Source: Rudanella lutea DSM 19387
GTDB lineage: Bacteria; Bacteroidota; Bacteroidia; Cytophagales; Spirosomataceae
Assembly (NCBI RefSeq): GCF_000383955.1
Contig: NZ_KB913013.1
Coordinates: 4,979,694-5,043,693, forward strand
Direction: 5' to 3'
DNA: 64,000 nucleotides
The notes beneath the pieces are model-generated. The model did not search any database, had not been told where the DNA came from, and saw only the letters and a list, made by a program, of their open reading frames with translations. Positions 19,701 through 26,783 of this stretch are shown here, piece after piece (the stretch's first letter is position 1; every line of letters begins with the position of its first letter). The position numbers were made by a program, and so were the translations under genes.

Positions 19701-19851
19701 GGGTGGTACCTTTTACCTGAACACTCACGCCGGGTAGGGCGGAGCCGTCGTCTGATGAAGTTACGCGTCCGCTAACCGTGATGTCCTGTGCCAGTACCGG
19801 CAGACAGAACAACAGTGTCAGCAACCAACTTCCCAATAGAAGTTTTCTCAT
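16750..19851 (-). CDS. SusC/RagA-type TonB-dependent outer-membrane transporter (unit 3)
   Basis: About 1,033 aa from the ATG at 19851 (MRKLLLGSWLLTLLFCLPVLAQ). The frame stays open 35 codons further upstream into AT-rich leader, but those residues would precede a complete signal peptide, so I reject the extension. The carboxypeptidase-regulatory-like domain (SDDGSALPGVSVQVKGTTRG) and plug (VRIRGIGSISAGSDPLYVVDG, DIESIEILKDAAAASIYGSQ) are followed by the barrel, ending in ITAGINLTF. Plug and barrel are close to unit 1. In contrast, 98 bases encoding the regulatory-like domain are nearly identical to unit 4 (see 19670-19767). No STN domain. Confidence 0.95.
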   Translation of the reverse strand: MRKLLLGSWLLTLLFCLPVLAQDITVSGRVTSSDDGSALPGVSVQVKGTTRGTTTDASGNYRLSAPANSRLVFSYIGFLPQEVAMGSRTSLNVQLQNNAQELGEVVVTGYGGTINRREFTGASSKVTGAAIQNLPVGSFDKALAGRAAGVQITSANGVPGGAIQVRIRGIGSISAGSDPLYVVDGVQLNSTNNSSFTSSNPLAFLNPNDIESIEILKDAAAASIYGSQAANGVVLVTTKRGKTGKTQVSLNYYTGVDEPIKRLDVLNTQEWIALRTQARINAGQAADVARATVLSTLRQPTTLTDAEVAALPTYDWQKEAYRNGRTNNYELSLNGGNDKTKFFVSGSYYTQSANVINVGFKRGTLNTTLTHAINSKLTLEQTLKMSAIQARGQQGSPNGGSFLGSSAFSSSLMLPSVPIYNPDGTFFGTPALGGTPGILNQNIIQVSTLNDITSNINQFVGGLSLNYKPIEGLNIRPFVSLDYRAIKGRYFTDPRTADAFVVRGRLQDQFNQNINFLTNITANYNKTFGGRHDVSALLGAEYRSDRNEFTNSNITNVPTPDFRYGSAAALPQSIGGGWTGYSKASVFGNLKYNYGRKYDVSVIARLDGSSRFGANNRFGFFPSVSGAWLVSEEDFLKGNRVLNELKLRASYGTTGNDQIGSLFGLANFPSLGLVSAGFDYNGAAGFAPSQLGNPDLKWETNVTTNLGLDFGFFGNRLTGSVDVFDRTSRDVLLGVNLPFTSGFTAISRNSGSVQNRGLEIELNTVNVQSGDFKWRSSFNITFIRNKVVKLIDGITPLANPDSAITINYTDFYGVGRTAIQGRPLLANYTTEYAGVNPANGRPMFYDFAGNITYTPVTPRDLRYLGSEQPLFYGGFQNSITYKGLTLDALFQYDYGRRSFNSQTSFLAELAGRDFNAIRSVYDRRWQQPGDITDVPRPINGNAETRGISSLSGSRTLEDASYLRLKQISLSYDVPGALGRKIGASKARVYVQAQNLLTWTNWTSYDPEFLNFGSGNSGVVPNSRSITAGINLTF
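19670..19767 (-). repeat. 98-base near-identical patch shared with SusC of unit 4 (copy 1)
   Basis: Inside the segment encoding the carboxypeptidase-regulatory-like domain. Aligned with 24816-24913 it differs at three of 98 bases, including at third-codon positions. The flanking sequence of the same genes is clearly more divergent. It encodes roughly DDGSALPGVSVQVKGTTRG and the start of the next strand. Confidence 0.85.
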
Positions 19852-19895
19852 AGGAGTTTGAAAGATGAATTGTTGAATTATGAGTAAACAGAATA

Positions 19896-19929
19896 CAAAA
19901 TTAGTGAACGGAAAGCTACATTGAACAAA
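19896..19929 (-). promoter_or_regulatory. Candidate promoter of SusCD unit 3
   Basis: On the minus strand: TTTG at 19929-19926, a 22-base spacer, then TAATTTTG at 19903-19896, which matches TAnnTTTG. Predicted transcript start near 19889, about 38 bases before the ATG at 19851, similar to unit 2. Confidence 0.5.
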
Positions 19930-20253
19930 ATAGGGCAAAATAATCTGTATATACATCAGATTATTGGTAAAATTTAATTTGGTTGACCGGGTTACTGATG
20001 ACGTATATTCTATTCTATGCTTGTTTAGGCTTATATATTTAGTTTCTAAACTGTTCTACAATATAAGTATTCTTTGTTTTGTACAATATTAGGGGTAGCT
20101 GAATTAGTAAGCGTTTAAAAACCAGCGAATTATTTTCTGTTTAATGTTTTAGTCTAAATATTAATAAACCGAATGCGCTCTTTTCGGTAAGTTATTTGTA
20201 TGGATTGAATTATACTCAGTTAAGCCTGTTACTGACAGATCGGAAAAGGCCTA
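19930..20253. other. AT-rich intergenic region between units 3 and 4
   Basis: About 320 bases with no convincing reading frame, strongly A+T rich compared with the flanking genes. I see no RNA structure or repeat in it. It probably holds upstream promoter elements for unit 3, whose -7 box lies at 19896-19903. Confidence 0.5.
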
Positions 20254-20292
20254 AAAAAAGTCCCCACCAGCCAGGCTGATGGGGACTTTTTT
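20254..20292 (-). terminator. Strong intrinsic terminator of SusCD unit 4
   Basis: A 19-bp stem (20254-20272 with 20274-20292, one C-A mismatch) with A and T runs on both sides. It follows the SusD stop at 20315 by about 22 bases on the minus strand. The symmetric A/T flanks would also let it stop plus-strand transcripts. Confidence 0.88.
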
Positions 20293-20314
20293 GGATAGGC
20301 TGGTTAGTCAGAAC

Positions 20315-21841
20315 TTATGGGTTCTGAACCGCCAGTTTATTCACGTTCAGTTCGGTTTGTGGCAGGGGCCAAATGTAGACCGATGCCGTAACGGGTACGG
20401 CCTGAATCCGGGGAGCACTTTGTACACCGCCTTTTTCGGGCAGGGGCTGATTGGTCCGCAGCAAGTCGTTCGACCGCATACCTTCGCCGAGGAACTCGAT
20501 CCGGCGCTCGGTCAGGATGGCGCTAACCAGACCTGCCGAATTAGCCAGACCCGCAGCCGTGTAAGCACCCGTTGGGTTTGAGCGCGTCCGAACGGCGTTC
20601 AGCAGGGCCAGACCTTGCTCATCCACCGCCGAGGTGTTGAGCCGGGCGCGGGCTTCAGCCGCGTTGAGCAGTACTTCTGAGTAGCGGATTACCGGAGCCC
20701 AGTCGGTATGCTGTGGACCGGTCGGGAATTTGAACAGACGGTTACGCTGTACCCCGCTGATGAGGTCACCCGAAAAATCCGACTTCACGAAGTTCCGGCG
20801 GGCATCGGCCGTTGCGAAAGCCGTCGTGTTGCTGATAATCCCGTTCGGGTTGAGGCTGTAATCGCCGATACCCGTAAGCGGCACGTAGTAGCTGTGCAAG
20901 CCGTTCTGCGTACCGGGCAGGTCGTTGCTGCTAAACGGCATCGAGAAAATCGACTCGGTGGTGGTGTAGTTACTGAACACCGTCCGCACATCGGCCTGAA
21001 GCTGATGTGCTACCCCCGTGCTGGCACGATAGGGGGCCGCCGTCGACACAATCTTGTTGGCTTCGGTAACCACATTGGCCCACTGACCCATAGTCAGGTA
21101 AACGCGGGTTTTGAGCGCAATAGCCGTGTTTTTATGGGCACGGGTGGTATTCAGGGTTGCGCTGGCGTAGTTGGCAGGCAGGTTCTGCTCGGCAAAATTG
21201 AGGTCGTCCAGAATCTGCTTGTACACCTCGGCTACAGTTGCCCGGGCGAGGTCGTTACCACCCGAGCCAACTTCGCCTTTGATGCGCAGGGGCAAGCCCG
21301 GCGAGGCACCGTTGTCTTTTGTGTACGGCTGTGCAAACAACTGCACCATTTGGTGGTAGGTCAGCGCCCGCAGCAACCGGGCTTCGCCCCGATACTGGTT
21401 GGCCAGCGTCTGATCAACTACGGTAGGGTTGGCATCCAGACCCGCCAGGAACAGGTTCGCCCGGTTGACTGCCAGGTAAGCTGCATTCCACAGGTTGGTT
21501 GGTTCGTTGGAACCCGAGTTTTGGGTGTGGTTCCAGGCCGAGAGCGCCGTAACGCCGTTGTTGGTCACGTTCAGAAACTCTTCGCCCCGTACGTCGACGT
21601 ACACCTGGTAGCGACCACCCAGAAACTGCCCCGACTTCACACTGGCGTACAGGCCGTTGACCTGAGCCAGTACCCGGTCGGGCGTGCTGAATGCTTCCAC
21701 ATCGGCCAGCGACGTGAGCGGGGTTGGGTTCAAAAACTTTTCCTGATCACAGGCCGTGAGGCTTGTTCCGAGTACGGCGGTTACGAGTGCCGTACGGAGC
21801 ATACCGCGCCGTGAGACTATGTATTTATCTGAAAAAAGCAT
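20315..21841 (-). CDS. SusD/RagB-type outer-membrane lipoprotein (unit 4)
   Basis: A 508-aa SusD partner of the unit 4 SusC, without a third lipoprotein gene. Hallmarks are LLRALTYHQMVQLFAQPYT near residue 150, VIRYSEVLLNAAEARARL near 385 and SAILTERRIEFLGEGMRSNDLLR near 445. The N-terminus is unusual: MLFSDKYIVSRRGMLRTALVTAVLGTSLTAC puts SRRGML, a twin-arginine-like pattern, ahead of the lipobox Cys. An alternative start at the second Met (21802) gives an ordinary lipoprotein signal peptide and 495 aa. I kept the longer form because it begins 33 bases after the SusC stop, but I cannot decide between the two. Ligand is unknown. Confidence 0.92.
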   Translation of the reverse strand: MLFSDKYIVSRRGMLRTALVTAVLGTSLTACDQEKFLNPTPLTSLADVEAFSTPDRVLAQVNGLYASVKSGQFLGGRYQVYVDVRGEEFLNVTNNGVTALSAWNHTQNSGSNEPTNLWNAAYLAVNRANLFLAGLDANPTVVDQTLANQYRGEARLLRALTYHQMVQLFAQPYTKDNGASPGLPLRIKGEVGSGGNDLARATVAEVYKQILDDLNFAEQNLPANYASATLNTTRAHKNTAIALKTRVYLTMGQWANVVTEANKIVSTAAPYRASTGVAHQLQADVRTVFSNYTTTESIFSMPFSSNDLPGTQNGLHSYYVPLTGIGDYSLNPNGIISNTTAFATADARRNFVKSDFSGDLISGVQRNRLFKFPTGPQHTDWAPVIRYSEVLLNAAEARARLNTSAVDEQGLALLNAVRTRSNPTGAYTAAGLANSAGLVSAILTERRIEFLGEGMRSNDLLRTNQPLPEKGGVQSAPRIQAVPVTASVYIWPLPQTELNVNKLAVQNP

Positions 21842-21874
21842 ACGTGTCTTACTAAATGTTTGAGAAGTGAAGAA

Positions 21875-24800
21875 TTAGAACGTCAGTCCTAAACCAAGGG
21901 TGTACGTACGAGCCTGTGGCGTCGAGTTCCGGTCAACACCCGGTGCGATGTTCGTGTCGCGGTTGGTCGAAATCTCAGGGTCAGCACCACTGTACTTCGT
22001 GATTACGAAGGCGTTTTGTACCTGTCCGTACAAGCGGAGGGAGTTGATGTTGGCCTTCCGCAGCAGGTTGTTACGGAATGTGTAAGCCAGCAGGATGTTC
22101 CGTCCACGAATGAAGTCGCCCTTCTCTACGTTCTCAGAAATGGGGTTAGCCGAACCGTTCGAAATGTTGTCGTTCAGAACCGGCCGTGGGATGTTGGTAA
22201 TGTCGCCCGGCTGCTTCCAGTGGTTCAGTACATCGGTATGGTTGTTCCACGGACGCTGATCGCGCAGACCGGCCTTGGTACCATTGTAGATGTAGTTACC
22301 ACCTGAATATTGCAGGAAGATGCTCAGGTCGAGGTTGCCATACTTAAACGTGTTGTCGAAACCGCCGTAATACTTAGGCAGGGCGTTACCAATAACTACC
22401 CGGTCGGTACCCTGAATAGCCGGAGCTACGGCACCGTCCGACACGTAAGTCCAACGCTGTGCCGGAGCGGCAGCGTGGTTGTACTGTACTTCGCGACCAG
22501 CGGCATTGATAAAGATCCTCTGTCCGTTGGCGGGGTTCACGCCGTTGGTACGGATAGCGAAAATACTACCAGCCGACTGACCTACCCGGATGATGTTTGA
22601 GCTTTCCAGACCACCCGTTGAGCCGAAGATGTCCGCGTTGTTGTTCGCCAGCGCCAATACTTCGTTGTTCAGGGTAGTGAGGTTAAACGAGGTAGTCCAG
22701 TTGAATTTACCACGTGTGTACGTGTTGGCTGTCAAGGTCAGTTCAAGACCCCGGTTCACCATCGAACCTACGTTGGTGGCGATGCTGTTGCCCGGAATCC
22801 CGCGCGACGGTGCCTGCGGTTCGTTCAGTACGAGGTCGTCGAGCTGCTTGTTGAAGTACGTCAACTCACCCGTGATGCGGTCGTTGAACAGACCAAATGC
22901 AACACCAAAGTCGGTGTTGGTGCTGATTTCCCAACGCAGGGCTGGGTTGCCTGCCTGCGCAAATGCAAACGTAGGTACGGTGCCATACAGACCTGAGTTG
23001 AACAGGCTGAGCGATGCAAAGTTACCGATACCGGTGTTACCCACCCGGCCCCAGCTGGCCCGAAGCTTAAACTCGTTCACCACGCGGCCCAGGGCTGAGT
23101 TTTTCCAGAAGTCTTCTTCTGATACCCGCCAGCCGGCCGATGCACCGGGGAAGTTACCCCACTTGTTGTCTACTGAGTAAGCTGAGAAACCGTCGCGACG
23201 CAACGTGAACGAGAGCAGGTACCGCTTGTCGAAGTCGTAGTTCAAACGACCGTAGTACGACAGCAGGGCGTTTTCGGTCTGCAGGCCCGGAGGAGGGTTG
23301 TTGGTAGTAAAGTTACCCTGGTAGCTGGTGAAGAAGGGGTCAGAAAGGCCCTGACGTGTACCACCCCAGATGTTGAACATCTGCTTCTGTGATTCGGTAC
23401 CGGCAACCGCCTGGAAGTTGTTCTTGCCGAAATTGAAATCGTAGGTCAGGTAATTCTGCCAGTTCCACTGCTTGATGTTCGAGTAGATGTTGGTTGCCTG
23501 ACCACCTACCGTGCCGGCTTCGCCATGTACGCTGTTGCGGAAGTCAATATCTTCGACCGTAGTCTGATCCAGACCGTACGAGGTACGGAACACCAGACCC
23601 GGCAGCAGGAATACATCCGCAAACACGTTACCAATAAGGTGGTTGTTCTCTGACGTAAACTTGCTCAGTTCGAGGTCGGGCAGGGGGTTGTAGTAACCAC
23701 CGGGGCCAATCAGGTTTTTGCCCAGGCCGAGGTTGTTGGCAGCCCGGTTAATGTTGTACGACCCGTCGGGGTTGCGGGGAGCCACGTTTGGAGCCAGTAC
23801 CAGCGGCAAACGGCCCAGACCACCCGTGCTGAACGCCCCTGTCGTTCCCGTGTTGGGCGACTGGTTGAAGCTGTTGGCCAGGCTGATGTTAGCACCTACC
23901 CGAACTGCTTTGTTCAACTGGTGCGAGATGTTCATACGGCCCGTAAACCGGCTAAAGTCGTTTTTCTGGATCATCCCCTGCTGCTTGGTGTAGCCAACCG
24001 AGAAAGCGTAGCGCGTGTCTTTATTGCCACCGTTTACGTTCAGGTTGTGGTTCTGACCGTAGCCGGTGCGGTAAATCAGGTCGTACCAGTCGGTGTCTAC
24101 AATCGATCCGTCGGGGTTTGTGGTCGGGAAGAACTGATCGGGCAGGCCGGCATTACGGGCAGCGAGGTTCTTGTAATCCATGAACTGCTGCGCGTTGAGC
24201 ATGTTGAAGAGCCGGAAGGGCTGCGTAGCACCCAGCCAGCTGTCGTAGCTAACCTGAGCACGGCCTTCTTTGCCTTTCTTGGTCGTAATCAGGATAACCC
24301 CGGCGGCAGCCCGCGAACCGTAGATGGCGGTTGCCGAAGCATCTTTCAAAATGTCGAGTGACTCAATATCGTTTGGGTTAATATCACCCAGCGGGTTGTT
24401 TACCGTGAAACCACCCTGCGATACGTTGCCTGAGTTGATGGGCAGACCATCCACAACAATCAGGGGCGACGATGAACCGCTGATCGACGATACCCCCCGC
24501 ACCCGGATTACCGGTGCGTTGTTCAAAACTCCGTTGGGCGTTGTAATGCTCACCCCAGCCGCCCGACCCTGCAGGGCCTGATCGAAGCTTTGAACCGGCT
24601 TGTCGCTGATTGATTTTCCATCAACCGTGGCAATGGCACCCGTAATCGTTTTTTTGCTTTGCGTACCGTAGCCCACTACCACAACTTCGTTCAGCACGGA
24701 TGCATCGGATGTGAGGCTAAGGTTTACAGTTGTGCGATTGCCTACAGCAACCTCTTGTGTTTTGTAACCAATAAAGCTGAAAACAAGCTGCGCGTTGGCG

Positions 24801-24994
24801 GGAGCGTTGAGCCGATAGTTACCCGATGCATCGGTGGTGGTACCGCGGGTGGTACCTTTTACTTGTACACTCACGCCGGGTAGGGCGGAGCCGTCGTCTG
24901 ATGAAGTTACGCGACCACTAACTGCTATATCCTGCGCCAAAACGGGCAGGCACAATAGCCATAGCAGTACAACATTAAATAAAGATTTAAGCAT
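21875..24994 (-). CDS. SusC/RagA-type TonB-dependent outer-membrane transporter (unit 4)
   Basis: About 1,039 aa from the ATG at 24994 (MLKSLFNVVLLWLLCLPVLAQ). An in-frame start 14 codons earlier would precede the complete signal peptide. Domains in order: carboxypeptidase-regulatory-like (SDDGSALPGVSVQVKGTTRG), the VLNEVVVVGYGTQSKKTITGAI segment, plug (IRVRGVSSISGSSSPLIVVDG, DIESLDILKDASATAIYGSR) and barrel ending in RTYTLGLGLTF. It belongs to the common SusC branch with GTQ-K-ITGA, different from units 1/3 and 2/5. No STN domain. Confidence 0.95.
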   Translation of the reverse strand: MLKSLFNVVLLWLLCLPVLAQDIAVSGRVTSSDDGSALPGVSVQVKGTTRGTTTDASGNYRLNAPANAQLVFSFIGYKTQEVAVGNRTTVNLSLTSDASVLNEVVVVGYGTQSKKTITGAIATVDGKSISDKPVQSFDQALQGRAAGVSITTPNGVLNNAPVIRVRGVSSISGSSSPLIVVDGLPINSGNVSQGGFTVNNPLGDINPNDIESLDILKDASATAIYGSRAAAGVILITTKKGKEGRAQVSYDSWLGATQPFRLFNMLNAQQFMDYKNLAARNAGLPDQFFPTTNPDGSIVDTDWYDLIYRTGYGQNHNLNVNGGNKDTRYAFSVGYTKQQGMIQKNDFSRFTGRMNISHQLNKAVRVGANISLANSFNQSPNTGTTGAFSTGGLGRLPLVLAPNVAPRNPDGSYNINRAANNLGLGKNLIGPGGYYNPLPDLELSKFTSENNHLIGNVFADVFLLPGLVFRTSYGLDQTTVEDIDFRNSVHGEAGTVGGQATNIYSNIKQWNWQNYLTYDFNFGKNNFQAVAGTESQKQMFNIWGGTRQGLSDPFFTSYQGNFTTNNPPPGLQTENALLSYYGRLNYDFDKRYLLSFTLRRDGFSAYSVDNKWGNFPGASAGWRVSEEDFWKNSALGRVVNEFKLRASWGRVGNTGIGNFASLSLFNSGLYGTVPTFAFAQAGNPALRWEISTNTDFGVAFGLFNDRITGELTYFNKQLDDLVLNEPQAPSRGIPGNSIATNVGSMVNRGLELTLTANTYTRGKFNWTTSFNLTTLNNEVLALANNNADIFGSTGGLESSNIIRVGQSAGSIFAIRTNGVNPANGQRIFINAAGREVQYNHAAAPAQRWTYVSDGAVAPAIQGTDRVVIGNALPKYYGGFDNTFKYGNLDLSIFLQYSGGNYIYNGTKAGLRDQRPWNNHTDVLNHWKQPGDITNIPRPVLNDNISNGSANPISENVEKGDFIRGRNILLAYTFRNNLLRKANINSLRLYGQVQNAFVITKYSGADPEISTNRDTNIAPGVDRNSTPQARTYTLGLGLTF
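24816..24913 (-). repeat. 98-base near-identical patch shared with SusC of unit 3 (copy 2)
   Basis: Counterpart of 19670-19767, with three differences in 98 bases. The unit 2 gene carries a more diverged version of the same stretch near 14370-14420. Confidence 0.85.
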
Positions 24995-25329
24995 AGAAGT
25001 GAGGTAGTAGAATTGTTTGAAAAAGTAATTTAACAAGCCGCTAAATTAGTCAATTGGGTGAATTAGCCGAAAGAAATTTTGAATTATTCACTAAATTCAG
25101 ATTAGGTTACAATTTTGCGTATAGGGGTTTATCTAACTCAAAAGAGGGTTTAAAAACGTTAAATCTCCTATTTGTTGCTCACTCCGAAGCCCCATATCTG
25201 ATCTGCTTGAATAGTCTCAATGGGTGCCTCAAAGGCCATGTAACCTCCGGTGCAGGCAACACAAATGCGGTTGACTTGGCAAAGCCGCCCGTCTGTTTTA
25301 ACTTGTGCGGTAACTTTTTACTATTTCCT
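24995..25329. other. Divergent intergenic region between SusCD unit 4 and the M20 amidohydrolase
   Basis: 335 bases, AT-rich in the left half. A box TAATTTAG on the minus strand (25048-25041), one mismatch from TAnnTTTG, could serve unit 4, but no -33 is in place. For the plus-strand amidohydrolase the nearest weak box is TAACTTTT at 25311-25318. The plus frame of the amidohydrolase stays open back to about 25054, but that stretch lacks protein-like character before the signal peptide. Confidence 0.4.
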
Positions 25330-26667
25330 ATGAAACACGTTGTACACGTGACCGGCCTTACGTTGGGGTTACTGGCTGGCTCGGCGTTTTTTCTACAGAG
25401 TGAGGCCCAGTCGGGTGCTGCACTCAAATCCCGGATTGATAAGCAGGCCGAGAGCCTGGAGCAAAAAGTGGTGGCCTGGCGTCGGGAGTTTCACCAGAAC
25501 CCTGAGTTAGGTAATCGGGAGTTTCAAACCTCGGCCAAGGTGGCTGCTCACCTCAAGTCGCTCGGTATGGAGGTACAGGTAAATGTGGCCAAAACCGGAG
25601 TAGTGGGTATTCTGAAGGGCGGTAAACCCGGACCCGTGGTGGCCTTGCGAGCGGATATGGATGGCTTACCCGTGACGGAGCGCGTTGATCTGCCGTTTAA
25701 ATCACAGGTGATGACCGAGTACAACGGCCAGAAAACAGGGGTTATGCACGCCTGTGGGCACGACACCCACGTGGCTATGCTCATGGGCGCGGCTGAGGCT
25801 CTGGCATCCGTTCGGGCCGATCTGCCCGGTACGGTGAAGTTCATTTTCCAGCCCGCCGAAGAGGGTGCACCGGCCGGTGAAGAAGGGGGCGCCGAACTGA
25901 TGGTGAAGGAAGGGGTGCTCAACAACCCGAAAGTCGATGCCATTTTTGGCCTGCATATCAACTCCCTCACCGAAGTCGGGACCATCAAGTACCGGCCCGG
26001 TGCCACTATGGCTGCTGTAGATCAGTACGCTATCAAGATCAAAGGCCGCCAAACCCACGGGGCTTCACCCTGGTCGGGTGTTGACCCGATTGTGACGGCC
26101 GCTCAGGTGGTTATGGGGCTGCAAACCATTGTGAGCCGCAACGTGACCCTGACCGACAATGCTGCCGTGGTCACCGTAGGGGCTTTGCACGGGGGGATTC
26201 GGCAGAATATCATTCCCGAAGAGGCAAACATGATTGGTACTATCCGGACGTTCAGTCCCGAAGCACAGCAGCTGGTGCACCGGCGCATCAACGAGATCGC
26301 GACGAATATTGCCGAGAGCGCCGGGGCCAAAGCCGATGTGAAAATCGACATTATGTATCCGGTCACGTATAATGATCCCAAACTGACCGAGCAGATGGTG
26401 CCTACGCTCGAAACCCTGGCCGGTAAGAACAAGGTAGTGATTACCCCGGCCCAGACGGGTGCCGAAGACTTCTCGTTCTACCAGCAGAAGGTGCCCGGCT
26501 TTTTCTATTTCCTGGGCGGGATGCCCAAAGGCAAAAAAATCGAAGAAGTTGCGGCTCACCACACGCCCGACTTTTTCATTGACGAAAGCGCGTTTGTGTT
26601 GGGTATGAAATCGCTCTGCCACCTGACCGTCGATTACATGGAGCAGGCCAAAAAAGGGGCGAAGTAA
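25330..26667 (+). CDS. Exported M20-family amidohydrolase (aminoacylase/carboxypeptidase type)
   Basis: Zn-dependent hydrolase that cleaves amide bonds of N-acylated amino acids or dipeptides. It is 445 aa from the ATG at 25330, giving a signal peptide (MKHVVHVTGLTLGLLAGSAF) that ends near SEAQ, so it acts in the periplasm. The M20D signature is complete: HACGHDTH near residues 139-146, PAEEGAPAGEEGGA near 175, GLHIN near 207 and HHTPDFFIDE near 410. The dimerization domain lies between about 220 and 340 (GRQTHGASPW). It is the only enzyme inside the SusCD array and is transcribed against it, ending in a shared bidirectional terminator with unit 5. It could process peptides or acyl-amino acids imported by neighbouring SusCD systems; that is inference. 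Confidence 0.9.
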   Translation: MKHVVHVTGLTLGLLAGSAFFLQSEAQSGAALKSRIDKQAESLEQKVVAWRREFHQNPELGNREFQTSAKVAAHLKSLGMEVQVNVAKTGVVGILKGGKPGPVVALRADMDGLPVTERVDLPFKSQVMTEYNGQKTGVMHACGHDTHVAMLMGAAEALASVRADLPGTVKFIFQPAEEGAPAGEEGGAELMVKEGVLNNPKVDAIFGLHINSLTEVGTIKYRPGATMAAVDQYAIKIKGRQTHGASPWSGVDPIVTAAQVVMGLQTIVSRNVTLTDNAAVVTVGALHGGIRQNIIPEEANMIGTIRTFSPEAQQLVHRRINEIATNIAESAGAKADVKIDIMYPVTYNDPKLTEQMVPTLETLAGKNKVVITPAQTGAEDFSFYQQKVPGFFYFLGGMPKGKKIEEVAAHHTPDFFIDESAFVLGMKSLCHLTVDYMEQAKKGAK

Positions 26668-26722
26668 GAGATTGGGTACTATCCTTTACAACGATAAGTA
26701 CCTCAGAGCGGACGAAAATAAG

Positions 26723-26756
26723 AAAAGGGAAGCCAATCAATCTGGCTTCCCTTTTT
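26723..26756. terminator. Bidirectional terminator between M20 gene and SusCD unit 5
   Basis: A stem of about 13 bp (26723-26735 with 26743-26755) and a 7-base loop, with A run on the left and T run on the right. It serves the plus-strand amidohydrolase gene (stop at 26667) and the minus-strand SusD gene (stop at 26784). Confidence 0.88.
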
Positions 26757-26783
26757 TATGCACTGAAACGTAAACCGCTTCGC

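Noticed and set aside
20708-21814. Long plus-strand frame (368 codons) opposite SusD of unit 4
   Set aside because: It lies wholly within a well-supported SusD gene on the other strand, has no recognisable domain, and is Arg/Val/Gly-rich as expected for the antisense of GC-rich coding sequence.
25054-25329. N-terminal extension of the M20 amidohydrolase
   Set aside because: The frame is open but AT-rich and puts 92 unlikely residues before a clear signal peptide at 25330.
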